Of a stretch of 5,357 bases of DNA, positions 1-5,175 are shown in pieces. The notes beneath the pieces are model-generated. The model had not been told where the DNA came from and made no database searches. It saw nothing but the letters and a program-made list of their open reading frames with translations. Both the position numbers and the translations under genes were made by a program. Position 1 is the first letter of the stretch, and each line of letters begins with the position of its first letter. The stretch comes from Chloroflexota bacterium. Lineage in GTDB: Bacteria > Chloroflexota > Dehalococcoidia > DSTF01 > JACRBR01. The stretch lies in contig JAKAMA010000199.1 of assembly GCA_021813085.1 (NCBI GenBank), positions 1-5,357 on the forward strand, given 5' to 3'.

Positions 1-714
1 TACGGCCTGCTCGGCTTCGTCGCCCCGGCGTTGATGATGCGCTTCACGATGAAGCAGTACGTCGACCGCACGGAGCGCACGGTCCGCGAGCTCCATGAGA
101 AGAACGCGCGCATCGAGGTGCTCGGCGCGGAGCTGCGCGAGGCATACGGCGAGACGCTCACCGCCTTCGTCTCCGCGCTCGACGCGCGCGACGCCGAAAC
201 GCAGGGCCACTCGCAGCGCGTCGCCGAGCTGTCGCTGCGCATCGCCCGCGTGCTGGGCGTCGTGCCCGGCTCGCAGGAGTGGCAGGATCTCGAGCATGGC
301 GCCATGCTGCACGATGTCGGCAAGATCGGCGTGCCGGACGCCATCCTCCGCAAGCCGGGGCCGCTCGACGAGGAAGAGTGGAGCTTTATCCGACGCCATC
401 CGGCGCACGGCTACTACATGCTCAGGGGCGTCCGCTTCCTGGCGAACGCGGCCGAACTGGTGCTCTGCCACCACGAGCGCTACGACGGCGGCGGCTACCC
501 GCGCGGCCTGCACGGCGACGAGATCCCGCTCGCCGCGCGCATCTTCGCCGTCGCGGACACCTTCGACGCGATCACGTCAGAGCGTCCGTACAAGCGCGCG
601 GGGTCCGTCGCGGAGGCGTGCGCGGAGATCAGCCGCAACAGCGGCACGCAGTTCGACCCGCGCGTCGTCGCCGTCCTCCTGCACCTCGAAGGCCGCACGC
701 AAGAGGCGGCGTAG
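1..714 (+). CDS. HD-GYP domain cyclic-di-GMP phosphodiesterase, membrane-anchored (5' end outside window)
   Basis: Likely hydrolyses the second messenger c-di-GMP at the inner face of the membrane. The frame is open from base 1 to the TAG at 712-714, so the gene is 5'-truncated. The first residues, YGLLGFVAPAL, look like the end of a transmembrane helix. A TTG at 31 followed by two ATGs could be read as a start but has no Shine-Dalgarno sequence and would cut through this helix. A charged, probably coiled-coil linker follows (about bases 55-165). The HD-GYP domain then shows the first His in QGHSQR (208-210), the HD pair in LHDVGKIG (310-315), the His in RRHPAHG (397-399), HHERYDGGGYP (469-501) and DTFDAITSERPYK. 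All expected metal-ligand and GYP motifs are present, so it should be active. No GGDEF or receiver domain is visible; a sensor module may lie upstream. Family assignment is firm, the ligand is inferred from the family, and the missing N-terminus prevents naming the sensor. Confidence 0.92.
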   Translation, partial: YGLLGFVAPALMMRFTMKQYVDRTERTVRELHEKNARIEVLGAELREAYGETLTAFVSALDARDAETQGHSQRVAELSLRIARVLGVVPGSQEWQDLEHGAMLHDVGKIGVPDAILRKPGPLDEEEWSFIRRHPAHGYYMLRGVRFLANAAELVLCHHERYDGGGYPRGLHGDEIPLAARIFAVADTFDAITSERPYKRAGSVAEACAEISRNSGTQFDPRVVAVLLHLEGRTQEAA

Positions 715-833
715 GGCGGCAGGCACGCACGGGTTCCCGCCGTCCCTGTGGCCGTGGTCGCGGTCCACCCGCCGCGGTACATCCGCGCGATGGCGCGCAG
801 GCTCGACCCGTGCTGTCCCGGTGGGCGACATCG

Positions 834-842
834 TGGTACGAT
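834..842 (+). promoter_or_regulatory. Candidate extended -10 promoter for the N-acetyltransferase gene
   Basis: TGG followed by TACGAT fits an extended -10 element (TGn plus TAnnnT). No convincing -35 hexamer lies 16-18 bp upstream; the best-placed hexamer is TGTCCC at 814-819. Transcription would start near 849, leaving a leader of about 64 nt before the GTG start. The same GGTACGAT octamer precedes two other genes in this window, which supports it being a real element. The rest of the 715-912 gap shows only an 11-bp-period doublet of GGGCGCACG at 871-890. Confidence 0.45.
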
Positions 843-900
843 GCGCGTTCATTGGGTCGCGCGCGGCGTGGGGCGCACGCCGGGCGCACGGGATCAACAT

Positions 901-907
901 GAGGGAG
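901..907 (+). promoter_or_regulatory. Ribosome binding site selecting the GTG start of the N-acetyltransferase
   Basis: GAGGGAG ends 5 nt before the GTG at 913. The alternative in-frame ATG at 841 overlaps the proposed -10 box and the frame further upstream does not resemble the family, so this site decides the start. Confidence 0.7.
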
Positions 908-912
908 ACAGC

Positions 913-1659
913 GTGGACCTTCAGGCGTACGTTCGGCGCATCGGCTATGAGGGCGGCATGGCACCGACGCTGGAGACACTTCGCGGAATGCATCGCGCCC
1001 ACTTCTTCCACGTCCCGTTCGAGAACCTGGATATCGGCCGGGGCGTCCGGATCGAAGTCGACGAGGCCGTCATCTTCGACAAGGTCGTGCGGGCGGGCCG
1101 GGGCGGTTTCTGCCTGGAGCTCACGGCGCTCTTCGCCTCCGCGTTGCGCGCGCTGGGTTTCCGCGTCGACGTGATCGGCGCGCGGGTGATGTCCGAGGGC
1201 AGGCTCGGCGCGCCGATGAGCCACATGATGCTGATTGTCCACCTGGATGAGCCGTGGATCGCCGATGTCGGATTTGGTGGGCGCGTCGCCGAGCCCTTGC
1301 GGCTCGCCGACCGGGGGGAGCAGCGCGCCGGCCCGCGCGGCTACATCGTGACGAACGACGGCGACCACTGGTTCGTCACATGCACGGAGCCCGGAAGCCC
1401 GCCGATGATGTACCTGTTCACGATGCAGCCGCGCGAGTTCGGCGAGTTCCGGCCGGTGTGCGACTGGTTGCAGACCTCCGCCGAGTCACGCTTCACGCAG
1501 GGCGATATCGTCTCGCTGGCGACACCGTCCGGGCGCGCCACGCTCGCGAACAAGCGGCTCATCGTTTTCGAGGACGGCAACCGCGAGGAACGCGTGGTCG
1601 AATCGGAGGATGAGGAGCACCGCATCCTGCGCGACCGCTTCGGCATCACGCTCTCCTGA
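913..1659 (+). CDS. nat: Arylamine N-acetyltransferase
   Basis: Cytosolic enzyme that transfers the acetyl group of acetyl-CoA to arylamines and arylhydrazines by a ping-pong mechanism through a cysteine thioester. The product is 248 residues, slightly shorter than most bacterial members (about 255-280). The start is GTG 913, chosen from its Shine-Dalgarno sequence and because the family-like sequence begins there (VDLQAYVRRIGY). Visible landmarks are HVPFENLDI (residues 33-41), the nucleophile Cys67 in RGGFCLEL, His104 in SHMMLIV and Asp118 in WIADVGFGG, giving a complete Cys-His-Asp triad. The C-terminal domain keeps the usual FTQ-type motif (SAESRFTQGD) and ends in RILRDRFGITLS. The motif usually written RGGxCxExN has Thr71 in place of Asn. 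It lies downstream of the HD-GYP gene on the same strand but 198 bp away with its own candidate promoter, so it is probably monocistronic. It converges on the phosphatase gene with a 60-bp gap. The family is certain; the natural substrate is unknown. Confidence 0.93.
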   Translation: MDLQAYVRRIGYEGGMAPTLETLRGMHRAHFFHVPFENLDIGRGVRIEVDEAVIFDKVVRAGRGGFCLELTALFASALRALGFRVDVIGARVMSEGRLGAPMSHMMLIVHLDEPWIADVGFGGRVAEPLRLADRGEQRAGPRGYIVTNDGDHWFVTCTEPGSPPMMYLFTMQPREFGEFRPVCDWLQTSAESRFTQGDIVSLATPSGRATLANKRLIVFEDGNREERVVESEDEEHRILRDRFGITLS

Positions 1660-1719
1660 AGCACGCGTACGCGGGTCAGTATCGCGACGGGCGAGCTGTG
1701 CAGCCACCGGTGCCCGCCT

Positions 1720-2364
1720 CTACGCGCGTCCCTTGCCGGACGCGCCGGACGGCAACCCGGCGAGCGCCAGGTGCGTCGTGTCGTTCACCGCCGTGATGCG
1801 CGGCCGCCGCAGCTTGCTGTTGACGGTCGTCACCGACGTGTGGTCGAGCTTGAACGTCTGGAAGCCCGCGAACGGCAGCCCCAGCAGGTGCAGCAGCAAC
1901 ACGTTGATCGTCTCTTCGTGGCAGACCACGACGACGTTCAGGTCGCGGCTCTCGTAGTAGCGCTGCCAGACCTTCTCGACGAACGCCTCCGTCACCCGCT
2001 CGAAGAACGCGGCTGCGCTCTCTCCGCCCGCCAGCTCGTAGCTCTGCAGCGGGTAGGTCTTCTCGAACCACTCCGGGTACGCCTCGCGCGCCTTCGACAC
2101 CGGCACGTCGTGAAAGCCTCCCGCGCGGAACGCGCCGAGCCCCGGCTCCTCGATCGCCGTCACGCCGGCGACGCGCGCGATCGCCTCCGCCGTCTCGCGC
2201 GTGCGCAGGTACGGCGTCGTCAGCAGGTGGTCGATGCGCACGGCGGCGAAGCGCTGCGCCACCGCGTCGGCCTGCCTGCGTCCGAGCGCGGACAGCGGGA
2301 AGTCGTTCTGAAACGTGTCCGGCGGGATGTCCGCCTCGCCGTGGCGCACGAGATAGAGGTCCAT
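1720..2364 (-). CDS. Histidine phosphatase (phosphoglycerate mutase-like) family protein
   Basis: Probable cytosolic phosphomonoesterase of the RHG superfamily, which forms a phosphohistidine intermediate; the substrate cannot be told from sequence. The product has 214 residues, usual for the family. The ATG at 2364-2362 is preferred over the GTG at 2370 because a GGAG sits 7 nt before the ATG but only 1 nt before the GTG. Landmarks are LYLVRHGEA (Arg7, His8), TTPYLRTRETA (Arg54), GGES (Glu115) and VVVCHEETI (His149), so the two catalytic His and two phosphate-binding Arg are present. Two features are odd. The region normally reading L-x-E-x-x-x-G, which carries the general-acid Glu, reads LGAFRAGG, with Ala78 at that position. 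The residues after His149 are EE rather than the common GG. The C-terminal tail is Gly/Ser/Lys rich. It follows the epimerase gene by 84 bp on the same strand but has its own candidate promoter. Catalytic efficiency, or even activity, is uncertain. Confidence 0.88.
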   Translation of the reverse strand: MDLYLVRHGEADIPPDTFQNDFPLSALGRRQADAVAQRFAAVRIDHLLTTPYLRTRETAEAIARVAGVTAIEEPGLGAFRAGGFHDVPVSKAREAYPEWFEKTYPLQSYELAGGESAAAFFERVTEAFVEKVWQRYYESRDLNVVVVCHEETINVLLLHLLGLPFAGFQTFKLDHTSVTTVNSKLRRPRITAVNDTTHLALAGLPSGASGKGRA

Positions 2365-2371
2365 ATCCACG

Positions 2372-2375
2372 CTCC
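2372..2375 (-). promoter_or_regulatory. Ribosome binding site for the histidine phosphatase
   Basis: GGAG on the minus strand, 7 nt before the ATG at 2364 and only 1 nt before the in-frame GTG at 2370. The spacing favours the ATG start. Confidence 0.6.
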
Positions 2376-2397
2376 GTGGTGTCGATGATGCACCCGC

Positions 2398-2403
2398 ATC
2401 GTA
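2398..2403 (-). promoter_or_regulatory. Candidate -10 box for the histidine phosphatase gene
   Basis: TACGAT on the minus strand inside the longer string GGTACGATGCG, identical over 11 bases to the string before the N-acetyltransferase gene. It lies 33 nt upstream of the ATG, so transcription would begin near 2391 with a leader of roughly 27 nt carrying the GGAG site. No clear -35 is seen. It implies the gene can be transcribed independently of the upstream epimerase gene. Confidence 0.45.
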
Positions 2404-2448
2404 CCGGACAGCGCGCGAGGCGCCGCGCCTGACTGCCGGCGGCCGGTG

Positions 2449-3351
2449 CTACGGGTGGAGGCGCCACCGCCAGGTCGTCGACGCCACGAGCGGCCGCCCT
2501 GGCGCGACGACGGTAACGCCGGCGGCCAGCCCGCGCGCGTCGAGGTTGAAGGCGTCGATGGCGCAGGTCTGCGGCTCGACGCAGAACGCGCGCGCCGGCG
2601 TATAGACGACCGCGTGGCGCACGTTCGCCGAGGACGCGATGGTCAGCTCGATATCTCCCCAACGTACCCAGAGCGCGCCTTGCGGATGCGGGCCAGACGG
2701 CCCGTATGGGTAGCAGGTGTCAAGGCGCCTGTCGCCGAGCTCTGGGCCGGCCCGCAGGTCGCTCTCTCCCGCGACGGGCAGGAGCGCGCCGGTCGGGATC
2801 ATCGCCCGCGCCTCGTACATCTCCCCCGCATCGATCAGCACGCGCGGCTCCGCGCCGGGCCGCACGTCACGCCGGAACCACGGGTGCCAGCCGGCGCCCG
2901 CCGGGAACGCGCGGCCGTCGCTGTGCACGTCGATGCGTTGTTCGACCCCGTTGTCGAGCAGCGTCAGGCGCTGCGTCGCGCCGCCGCCGAACGGCCAGCG
3001 CTCGTCGAAGCGGACCGACAGCACGCAGCCGCGCTCCGATGCGCCCTCGACGCGCCACGGCCGGTCGAATGCGACGCCGTGCGCCGCGTGGCCGTCGAGG
3101 TTCGGCGGCACATCGTAACGCGCGCCGTCGTACGTGAACGCGCCGGCGGCGATGCGGTTCGGCCACGGAGCCATCACGAACGAGCCCCACGCCATCGGCT
3201 CGGCGACCGCGCGTCCCGGGTCGTCGGGCGCGAGGAGGAGCGGCAGCCAGGTGCCGTCGCCGGGGCGGATCTCGAGCTGGAGCAGACGCCCGCCCGCTTC
3301 CGGCGCGACCGTGCAGCGCGTCCGCGGGGCTTCGAGCCGGAGGAGATCCAT
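2449..3351 (-). CDS. Aldose 1-epimerase (galactose mutarotase) family protein
   Basis: Interconverts the alpha and beta anomers of an aldose, by family resemblance probably a hexose, in the cytosol. The product has 300 residues, within the normal range. Landmarks in order are WGSFVMAPWPNRI with the sugar-binding Asn65-Arg66, AAHGVAF with His91, GAGWHPWFR with the general-acid His156, LDTCYP with Asp211, and CVEPQT with the general-base Glu259. All catalytic positions expected from characterised mutarotases are present. The start ATG at 3351-3349 has no Shine-Dalgarno sequence, but a well-spaced promoter ends 6 nt before it, suggesting a leaderless transcript. The neighbouring genes are not sugar-pathway genes, so the sugar is unknown; a glucose-6-phosphate-type epimerase is less likely but not excluded. 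It is divergent from the DUF3467 gene and followed after 84 bp by the phosphatase gene. No signal peptide is seen. Confidence 0.92.
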   Translation of the reverse strand: MDLLRLEAPRTRCTVAPEAGGRLLQLEIRPGDGTWLPLLLAPDDPGRAVAEPMAWGSFVMAPWPNRIAAGAFTYDGARYDVPPNLDGHAAHGVAFDRPWRVEGASERGCVLSVRFDERWPFGGGATQRLTLLDNGVEQRIDVHSDGRAFPAGAGWHPWFRRDVRPGAEPRVLIDAGEMYEARAMIPTGALLPVAGESDLRAGPELGDRRLDTCYPYGPSGPHPQGALWVRWGDIELTIASSANVRHAVVYTPARAFCVEPQTCAIDAFNLDARGLAAGVTVVAPGRPLVASTTWRWRLHP

Positions 3352-3357
3352 GGGCGG

Positions 3358-3386
3358 ATGCTATGCGCCGCGTGCGATACCGGCAA
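3358..3386 (-). promoter_or_regulatory. Promoter of the aldose epimerase gene, placed for leaderless transcription
   Basis: On the minus strand, TTGCCG (3386-3381) is followed by exactly 17 bp and then TAGCAT (3363-3358). Each hexamer matches 4 of 6 positions of the sigma-70 consensus. Only 6 nt (CCGCCC) separate the -10 from the ATG, so RNA would start at or next to the start codon. This agrees with the lack of a ribosome binding site. Confidence 0.55.
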
Positions 3387-3400
3387 CGCGCCGCGCCGGA

Positions 3401-3406
3401 TACACT
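3401..3406 (+). promoter_or_regulatory. Candidate -10 box for the DUF3467 gene
   Basis: TACACT fits TAnnnT. A start point near 3413 leaves a leader of about 39 nt containing the GAGGAGG site. The hexamer 17 bp upstream (TACCGG, 3378-3383) is a poor -35 and overlaps the -35 of the divergent epimerase promoter. Confidence 0.35.
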
Positions 3407-3438
3407 CTGGCCGACGGTGGCAGCGCCGCCGCGCGGAT

Positions 3439-3445
3439 GAGGAGG
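3439..3445 (+). promoter_or_regulatory. Strong ribosome binding site selecting the GTG start of the DUF3467 gene
   Basis: GAGGAGG ends 6 nt before GTG 3452. The in-frame ATG at 3437 overlaps this site and would lack one of its own, so the GTG is the likely start. Confidence 0.75.
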
Positions 3446-3451
3446 CGTGAC

Positions 3452-3724
3452 GTGGACGAGCCGGTGGAGTTCTATTGCGACAGCGTGCGGTTCGACGTCG
3501 GCCCGTACGGCTTCAGCCTGTCGCTCGGCAAGGGGACGCCGCCCCCTGAGGGATCGACGCAGCCCGACATGGACGTGCTCGCGCGCGCGCACATGAGCCC
3601 GCAGCACGCGAAGGTGCTCGCCAAGCTCTTCGTCATGAACGTCAAGCGGTACGAGGAGCAGTTCGGCGAGGTCGAGCTGCCGAACGCGCTCTACCAGAGC
3701 CTGGGCCTGCCGGCCGAGTGGTGA
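3452..3724 (+). CDS. DUF3467-like small protein of unknown function
   Basis: The product is 90 residues and soluble, with no signal peptide or membrane segment. It resembles the DUF3467 family: an N-terminal beta-strand region (EFYCDSVRFDVG, GFSLSLG), a variable loop with GTPPPEGS, then the conserved core MSPQHAKVLAKLF (residues 48-60), NVKRYEEQFG (63-72) and a Glu-Val-Glu-Leu-Pro tail. I recognise this pattern from the family rather than from a search. No catalytic residues are apparent and the function of the family is not established as far as I know. The GTG start is set by the GAGGAGG site; the longer frame upstream reads into shadow sequence of the epimerase gene. Its stop codon TGA (3722-3724) is directly followed by the tRNA-Gln gene on the opposite strand, with no room for a terminator. 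It ends in Trp90. Confidence 0.8.
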   Translation: MDEPVEFYCDSVRFDVGPYGFSLSLGKGTPPPEGSTQPDMDVLARAHMSPQHAKVLAKLFVMNVKRYEEQFGEVELPNALYQSLGLPAEW

Positions 3725-3798
3725 TGGCTGCCGGGCCAGGATTCGAACCTGAATAAGCGGCTCCAAAGGCCGCTGTCCTACCGTTAGACGACCCGGCA
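3725..3798 (-). tRNA. trnQ: tRNA-Gln (anticodon UUG), CCA encoded
   Basis: On the minus strand the 74-nt sequence folds as a full cloverleaf. It has a 7-bp acceptor stem (TGCCGGG with CCCGGCA), a 3-bp D stem (GTC/GAC), a 5-bp anticodon stem (GCGGC/GCCGC) and the loop CTTTGGA, so the anticodon is TTG and reads CAA (and CAG by wobble). A 4-nt variable loop and a T arm with loop TTCGAAT follow; the first T-stem pair is a T-G wobble. The weak U1-A72 pair and discriminator G73 are typical identity features of bacterial tRNA-Gln and support the call. The 3' CCA is encoded at 3727-3725 and touches the stop codon of the convergent DUF3467 gene. Confidence 0.96.
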
Positions 3799-3809
3799 AC
3801 GCCGCCCGT

Positions 3810-3815
3810 ATCGTA
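3810..3815 (-). promoter_or_regulatory. Candidate -10 box for tRNA-Gln
   Basis: TACGAT on the minus strand, within GGTACGATACG, ends 11 nt before the first tRNA base. This would give a 5' leader of only about 4-5 nt for RNase P to remove. It is the third copy of GGTACGAT in front of a gene in this window. A matching -35 is not evident. Confidence 0.5.
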
Positions 3816-3888
3816 CCGAATCGCGCCGAGGAGCGGCGCGTCGTCCGCAAGGCACAGACTGCGCGCGACGCCGCGTGGGCTAGTGCCT

Positions 3889-3945
3889 CGCTCCGGGTGG
3901 CCGTTGCTGGGTCGATGTAGCCGCCGCGCTCCGGGTGCGGCGCGG
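3889..3945. repeat. Pair of 11-bp direct repeats with an overlapping inverted repeat upstream of the alcohol dehydrogenase promoter
   Basis: CGCTCCGGGTG occurs at 3889-3899 and again at 3927-3937, 38 bp apart. The second copy sits inside an inverted repeat, CCGCGC (3924-3929) with GCGCGG (3940-3945), which ends one base before the proposed -35. The placement would suit a regulator-binding site, but no regulator gene is adjacent and GC-rich DNA produces such matches by chance. Confidence 0.3.
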
Positions 3946-3946
3946 A

Positions 3947-3975
3947 TTGCCCGAAGCTGGTGCGCGATCCATAGT
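3947..3975 (+). promoter_or_regulatory. Candidate sigma-70-type promoter of the alcohol dehydrogenase gene
   Basis: TTGCCC (3947-3952), a 17-bp spacer and CATAGT (3970-3975). Each hexamer matches 4 of 6 consensus positions and the geometry equals that of the epimerase promoter. RNA would start near 3982, leaving a leader of about 44 nt with a strong ribosome binding site. Apart from this, the 3799-4025 gap holds the tRNA promoter on the other strand and the repeats at 3889-3945, and no gene that I can support. Confidence 0.45.
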
Positions 3976-4011
3976 TCCACCACCGCGCCGGCCGTGTGTG
4001 CGCGAAAGCAC

Positions 4012-4018
4012 AAAGGAG
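4012..4018 (+). promoter_or_regulatory. Strong ribosome binding site of the alcohol dehydrogenase gene
   Basis: AAAGGAG ends 7 nt before ATG 4026, near-ideal spacing. It fixes the start and excludes the longer in-frame reading from 3996. It is the best ribosome binding site in the window, suggesting good expression. Confidence 0.8.
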
Positions 4019-4025
4019 TCCTCCC

Positions 4026-5174
4026 ATGCCATCGTTTGCGCTGCGCGTCGAGACCGTGTTCGGCGACGGCAGCATCGCCGAGCTTGGCCGCCGCGCGAAG
4101 GCCGCCGGCTACAGGCACGCCTTCGTCGTCACCGACCCGGGCATCAAGGCCGCCGGCATCCTCGATTCGGTGCTCGCCTCCCTCGACGAGGCCGAGGTGG
4201 CGCACACCGTCTACGACAATGTGACGCCGAACCCGACGATCCCGGAGGTCGACGGCGGCGTGGCGGCGATGCACGATGCCGGCGCCGACTTCGTGGTCGC
4301 CGTGGGCGGCGGCAGCGCCATCGACGCCGCGAAGGGGGTTGCCGTGGCCGCGCAGCTCGGCGGCGGCGCGAAGGACTACCTCTTCGGTGTCGGCGGCACG
4401 CCGTTCCCCGCGTCGATGAAGCCGCTCTTCGCCATCCCGACGACCTGTGGCACCGGCTCCGAGATCTCGAACGCCGCCGTCATCACCGACCCGGAGACGC
4501 ACTACAAGCACCTGCTGCTCAACTGCACCCCGAACATCGCGATCCTCGACCCCGCGCTGGTCGCCGGCATGCCGGCGCCGATCACCGCCGCCACGGGGAT
4601 GGACGCGCTGACGCACGCCATCGAAGCGTACGTCAACCCGGGCAACACGCCGTTCACGCGCATGTTCGCCACCCGCGCCATCCACCAGATCACGAGGCAC
4701 CTGCGCCAGGCGGTCAACGGCCCGAACCGCCCCGAGGCGATCAAGCACATGCTGTACGCCGCCGACATCGCGGGCCAGTCGATGGCCGTCGGGCTCGGGC
4801 AGGTGCACGGCCTCTCGCACGTCGTCAGCGGCCGCCTGGGCACGCCGCACGGCGTCGCCAACGCCATCCTGCTCTCCCAGGTGCTCGACTACCACAAGGA
4901 CTTCCTCAAGGCGGACCTGCTCGAGATCGCGCCGCTGATGGGCATCAACGCGTTCGGCATGCCCGCGGAGAAGGCGGGCGTCGAGGTCGTCGCCGCTGTG
5001 CGCTCGCTGCGCGGCGACATCAACATCCCGTCGAAGCTCAGCGACGTCGGGATGAAGCAGTCCGACGTGGCGCAGTTCGTCGAGGACGCGCAAAAGTCGC
5101 AGCAGATCTTCATCAACGCGCCGCGCCAAGGCAGCGCCGAGGACCTCGCAGCGATCTACAAGAGCGCGCTGTAG
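4026..5174 (+). CDS. Iron-containing (group III) alcohol dehydrogenase
   Basis: Cytosolic NAD(P)-dependent oxidoreductase interconverting an alcohol and its aldehyde or ketone. The product has 382 residues, the standard length. The N-terminal nucleotide-binding domain shows NPTIPEVDGG, the glycine-rich GGGSAID (94-100) and IPTTCGTGSE (137-146); Cys141 replaces the more common Ala of TTAGT. The C-terminal helical domain holds the metal site: Asp193 and His197 in GMDALTHAIEAY, His261 in GLGQVHGLSH and His275 in GTPHGVANAILL. The spacing matches the Asp-His-His-His site of lactaldehyde reductase-type enzymes, so an Fe(II), or sometimes Zn, enzyme is expected. His265 in the same stretch corresponds to the conserved second His of the motif. 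The substrate cannot be assigned: short-chain alcohols, 1,3-propanediol or lactaldehyde are all possible, and no pathway gene is next to it. It has its own candidate promoter and a strong ribosome binding site; a palindrome lies downstream. Confidence 0.94.
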   Translation: MPSFALRVETVFGDGSIAELGRRAKAAGYRHAFVVTDPGIKAAGILDSVLASLDEAEVAHTVYDNVTPNPTIPEVDGGVAAMHDAGADFVVAVGGGSAIDAAKGVAVAAQLGGGAKDYLFGVGGTPFPASMKPLFAIPTTCGTGSEISNAAVITDPETHYKHLLLNCTPNIAILDPALVAGMPAPITAATGMDALTHAIEAYVNPGNTPFTRMFATRAIHQITRHLRQAVNGPNRPEAIKHMLYAADIAGQSMAVGLGQVHGLSHVVSGRLGTPHGVANAILLSQVLDYHKDFLKADLLEIAPLMGINAFGMPAEKAGVEVVAAVRSLRGDINIPSKLSDVGMKQSDVAQFVEDAQKSQQIFINAPRQGSAEDLAAIYKSAL

Positions 5175-5175
5175 C

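Noticed and set aside
714..745. 7-bp stem (one G-T pair, 18-nt loop) after the HD-GYP stop as a terminator
   Set aside because: The stem is weak with a large loop and no T-tract; such stems are common in GC-rich DNA.
871..890. GGGCGCACG doublet with 11-bp period in the N-acetyltransferase leader
   Set aside because: Only two copies in simple GC-rich sequence, with no link to any element.
841..912. N-terminal extension of the N-acetyltransferase from ATG 841
   Set aside because: This ATG overlaps the proposed -10 box, has no ribosome binding site, and the added residues do not resemble the family.
95..1174. 359-codon plus-strand frame across the HD-GYP and N-acetyltransferase genes
   Set aside because: It is an Arg/Ser-rich shadow frame, whereas the two genes it overlaps have unmistakable family motifs in a different frame.
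1664..1673. Palindrome CGCGTACGCG between the convergent N-acetyltransferase and phosphatase genes
   Set aside because: Only 10 bp with no hairpin loop and no T-tract; too short to call a terminator or operator.
2434..2446. CCGG-CGG-CCGG mini-hairpin after the epimerase gene as a terminator
   Set aside because: Only a 4-bp stem with no T-tract.
1676..2662. 328-codon minus-strand frame over the phosphatase and epimerase ends
   Set aside because: It is out of frame with both motif-bearing genes and rich in Arg/Ala/Gly.
2449..3351. Operon of the epimerase and phosphatase as a sugar-phosphate unit
   Set aside because: The 84-bp gap and a separate candidate promoter argue against obligatory cotranscription, and nothing ties the phosphatase to a sugar phosphate.
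2867..4075. 402-codon open frame on the minus strand
   Set aside because: It spans the tRNA gene, the DUF3467 gene and part of the epimerase in another frame, with Arg-rich sequence and no motifs.
3642..5129. 495-codon open frame on the minus strand
   Set aside because: It is antisense to the alcohol dehydrogenase gene, runs through the tRNA and an intergenic region, and encodes low-complexity Arg/Val/Asp-rich sequence with no family motif. It is a product of high GC.
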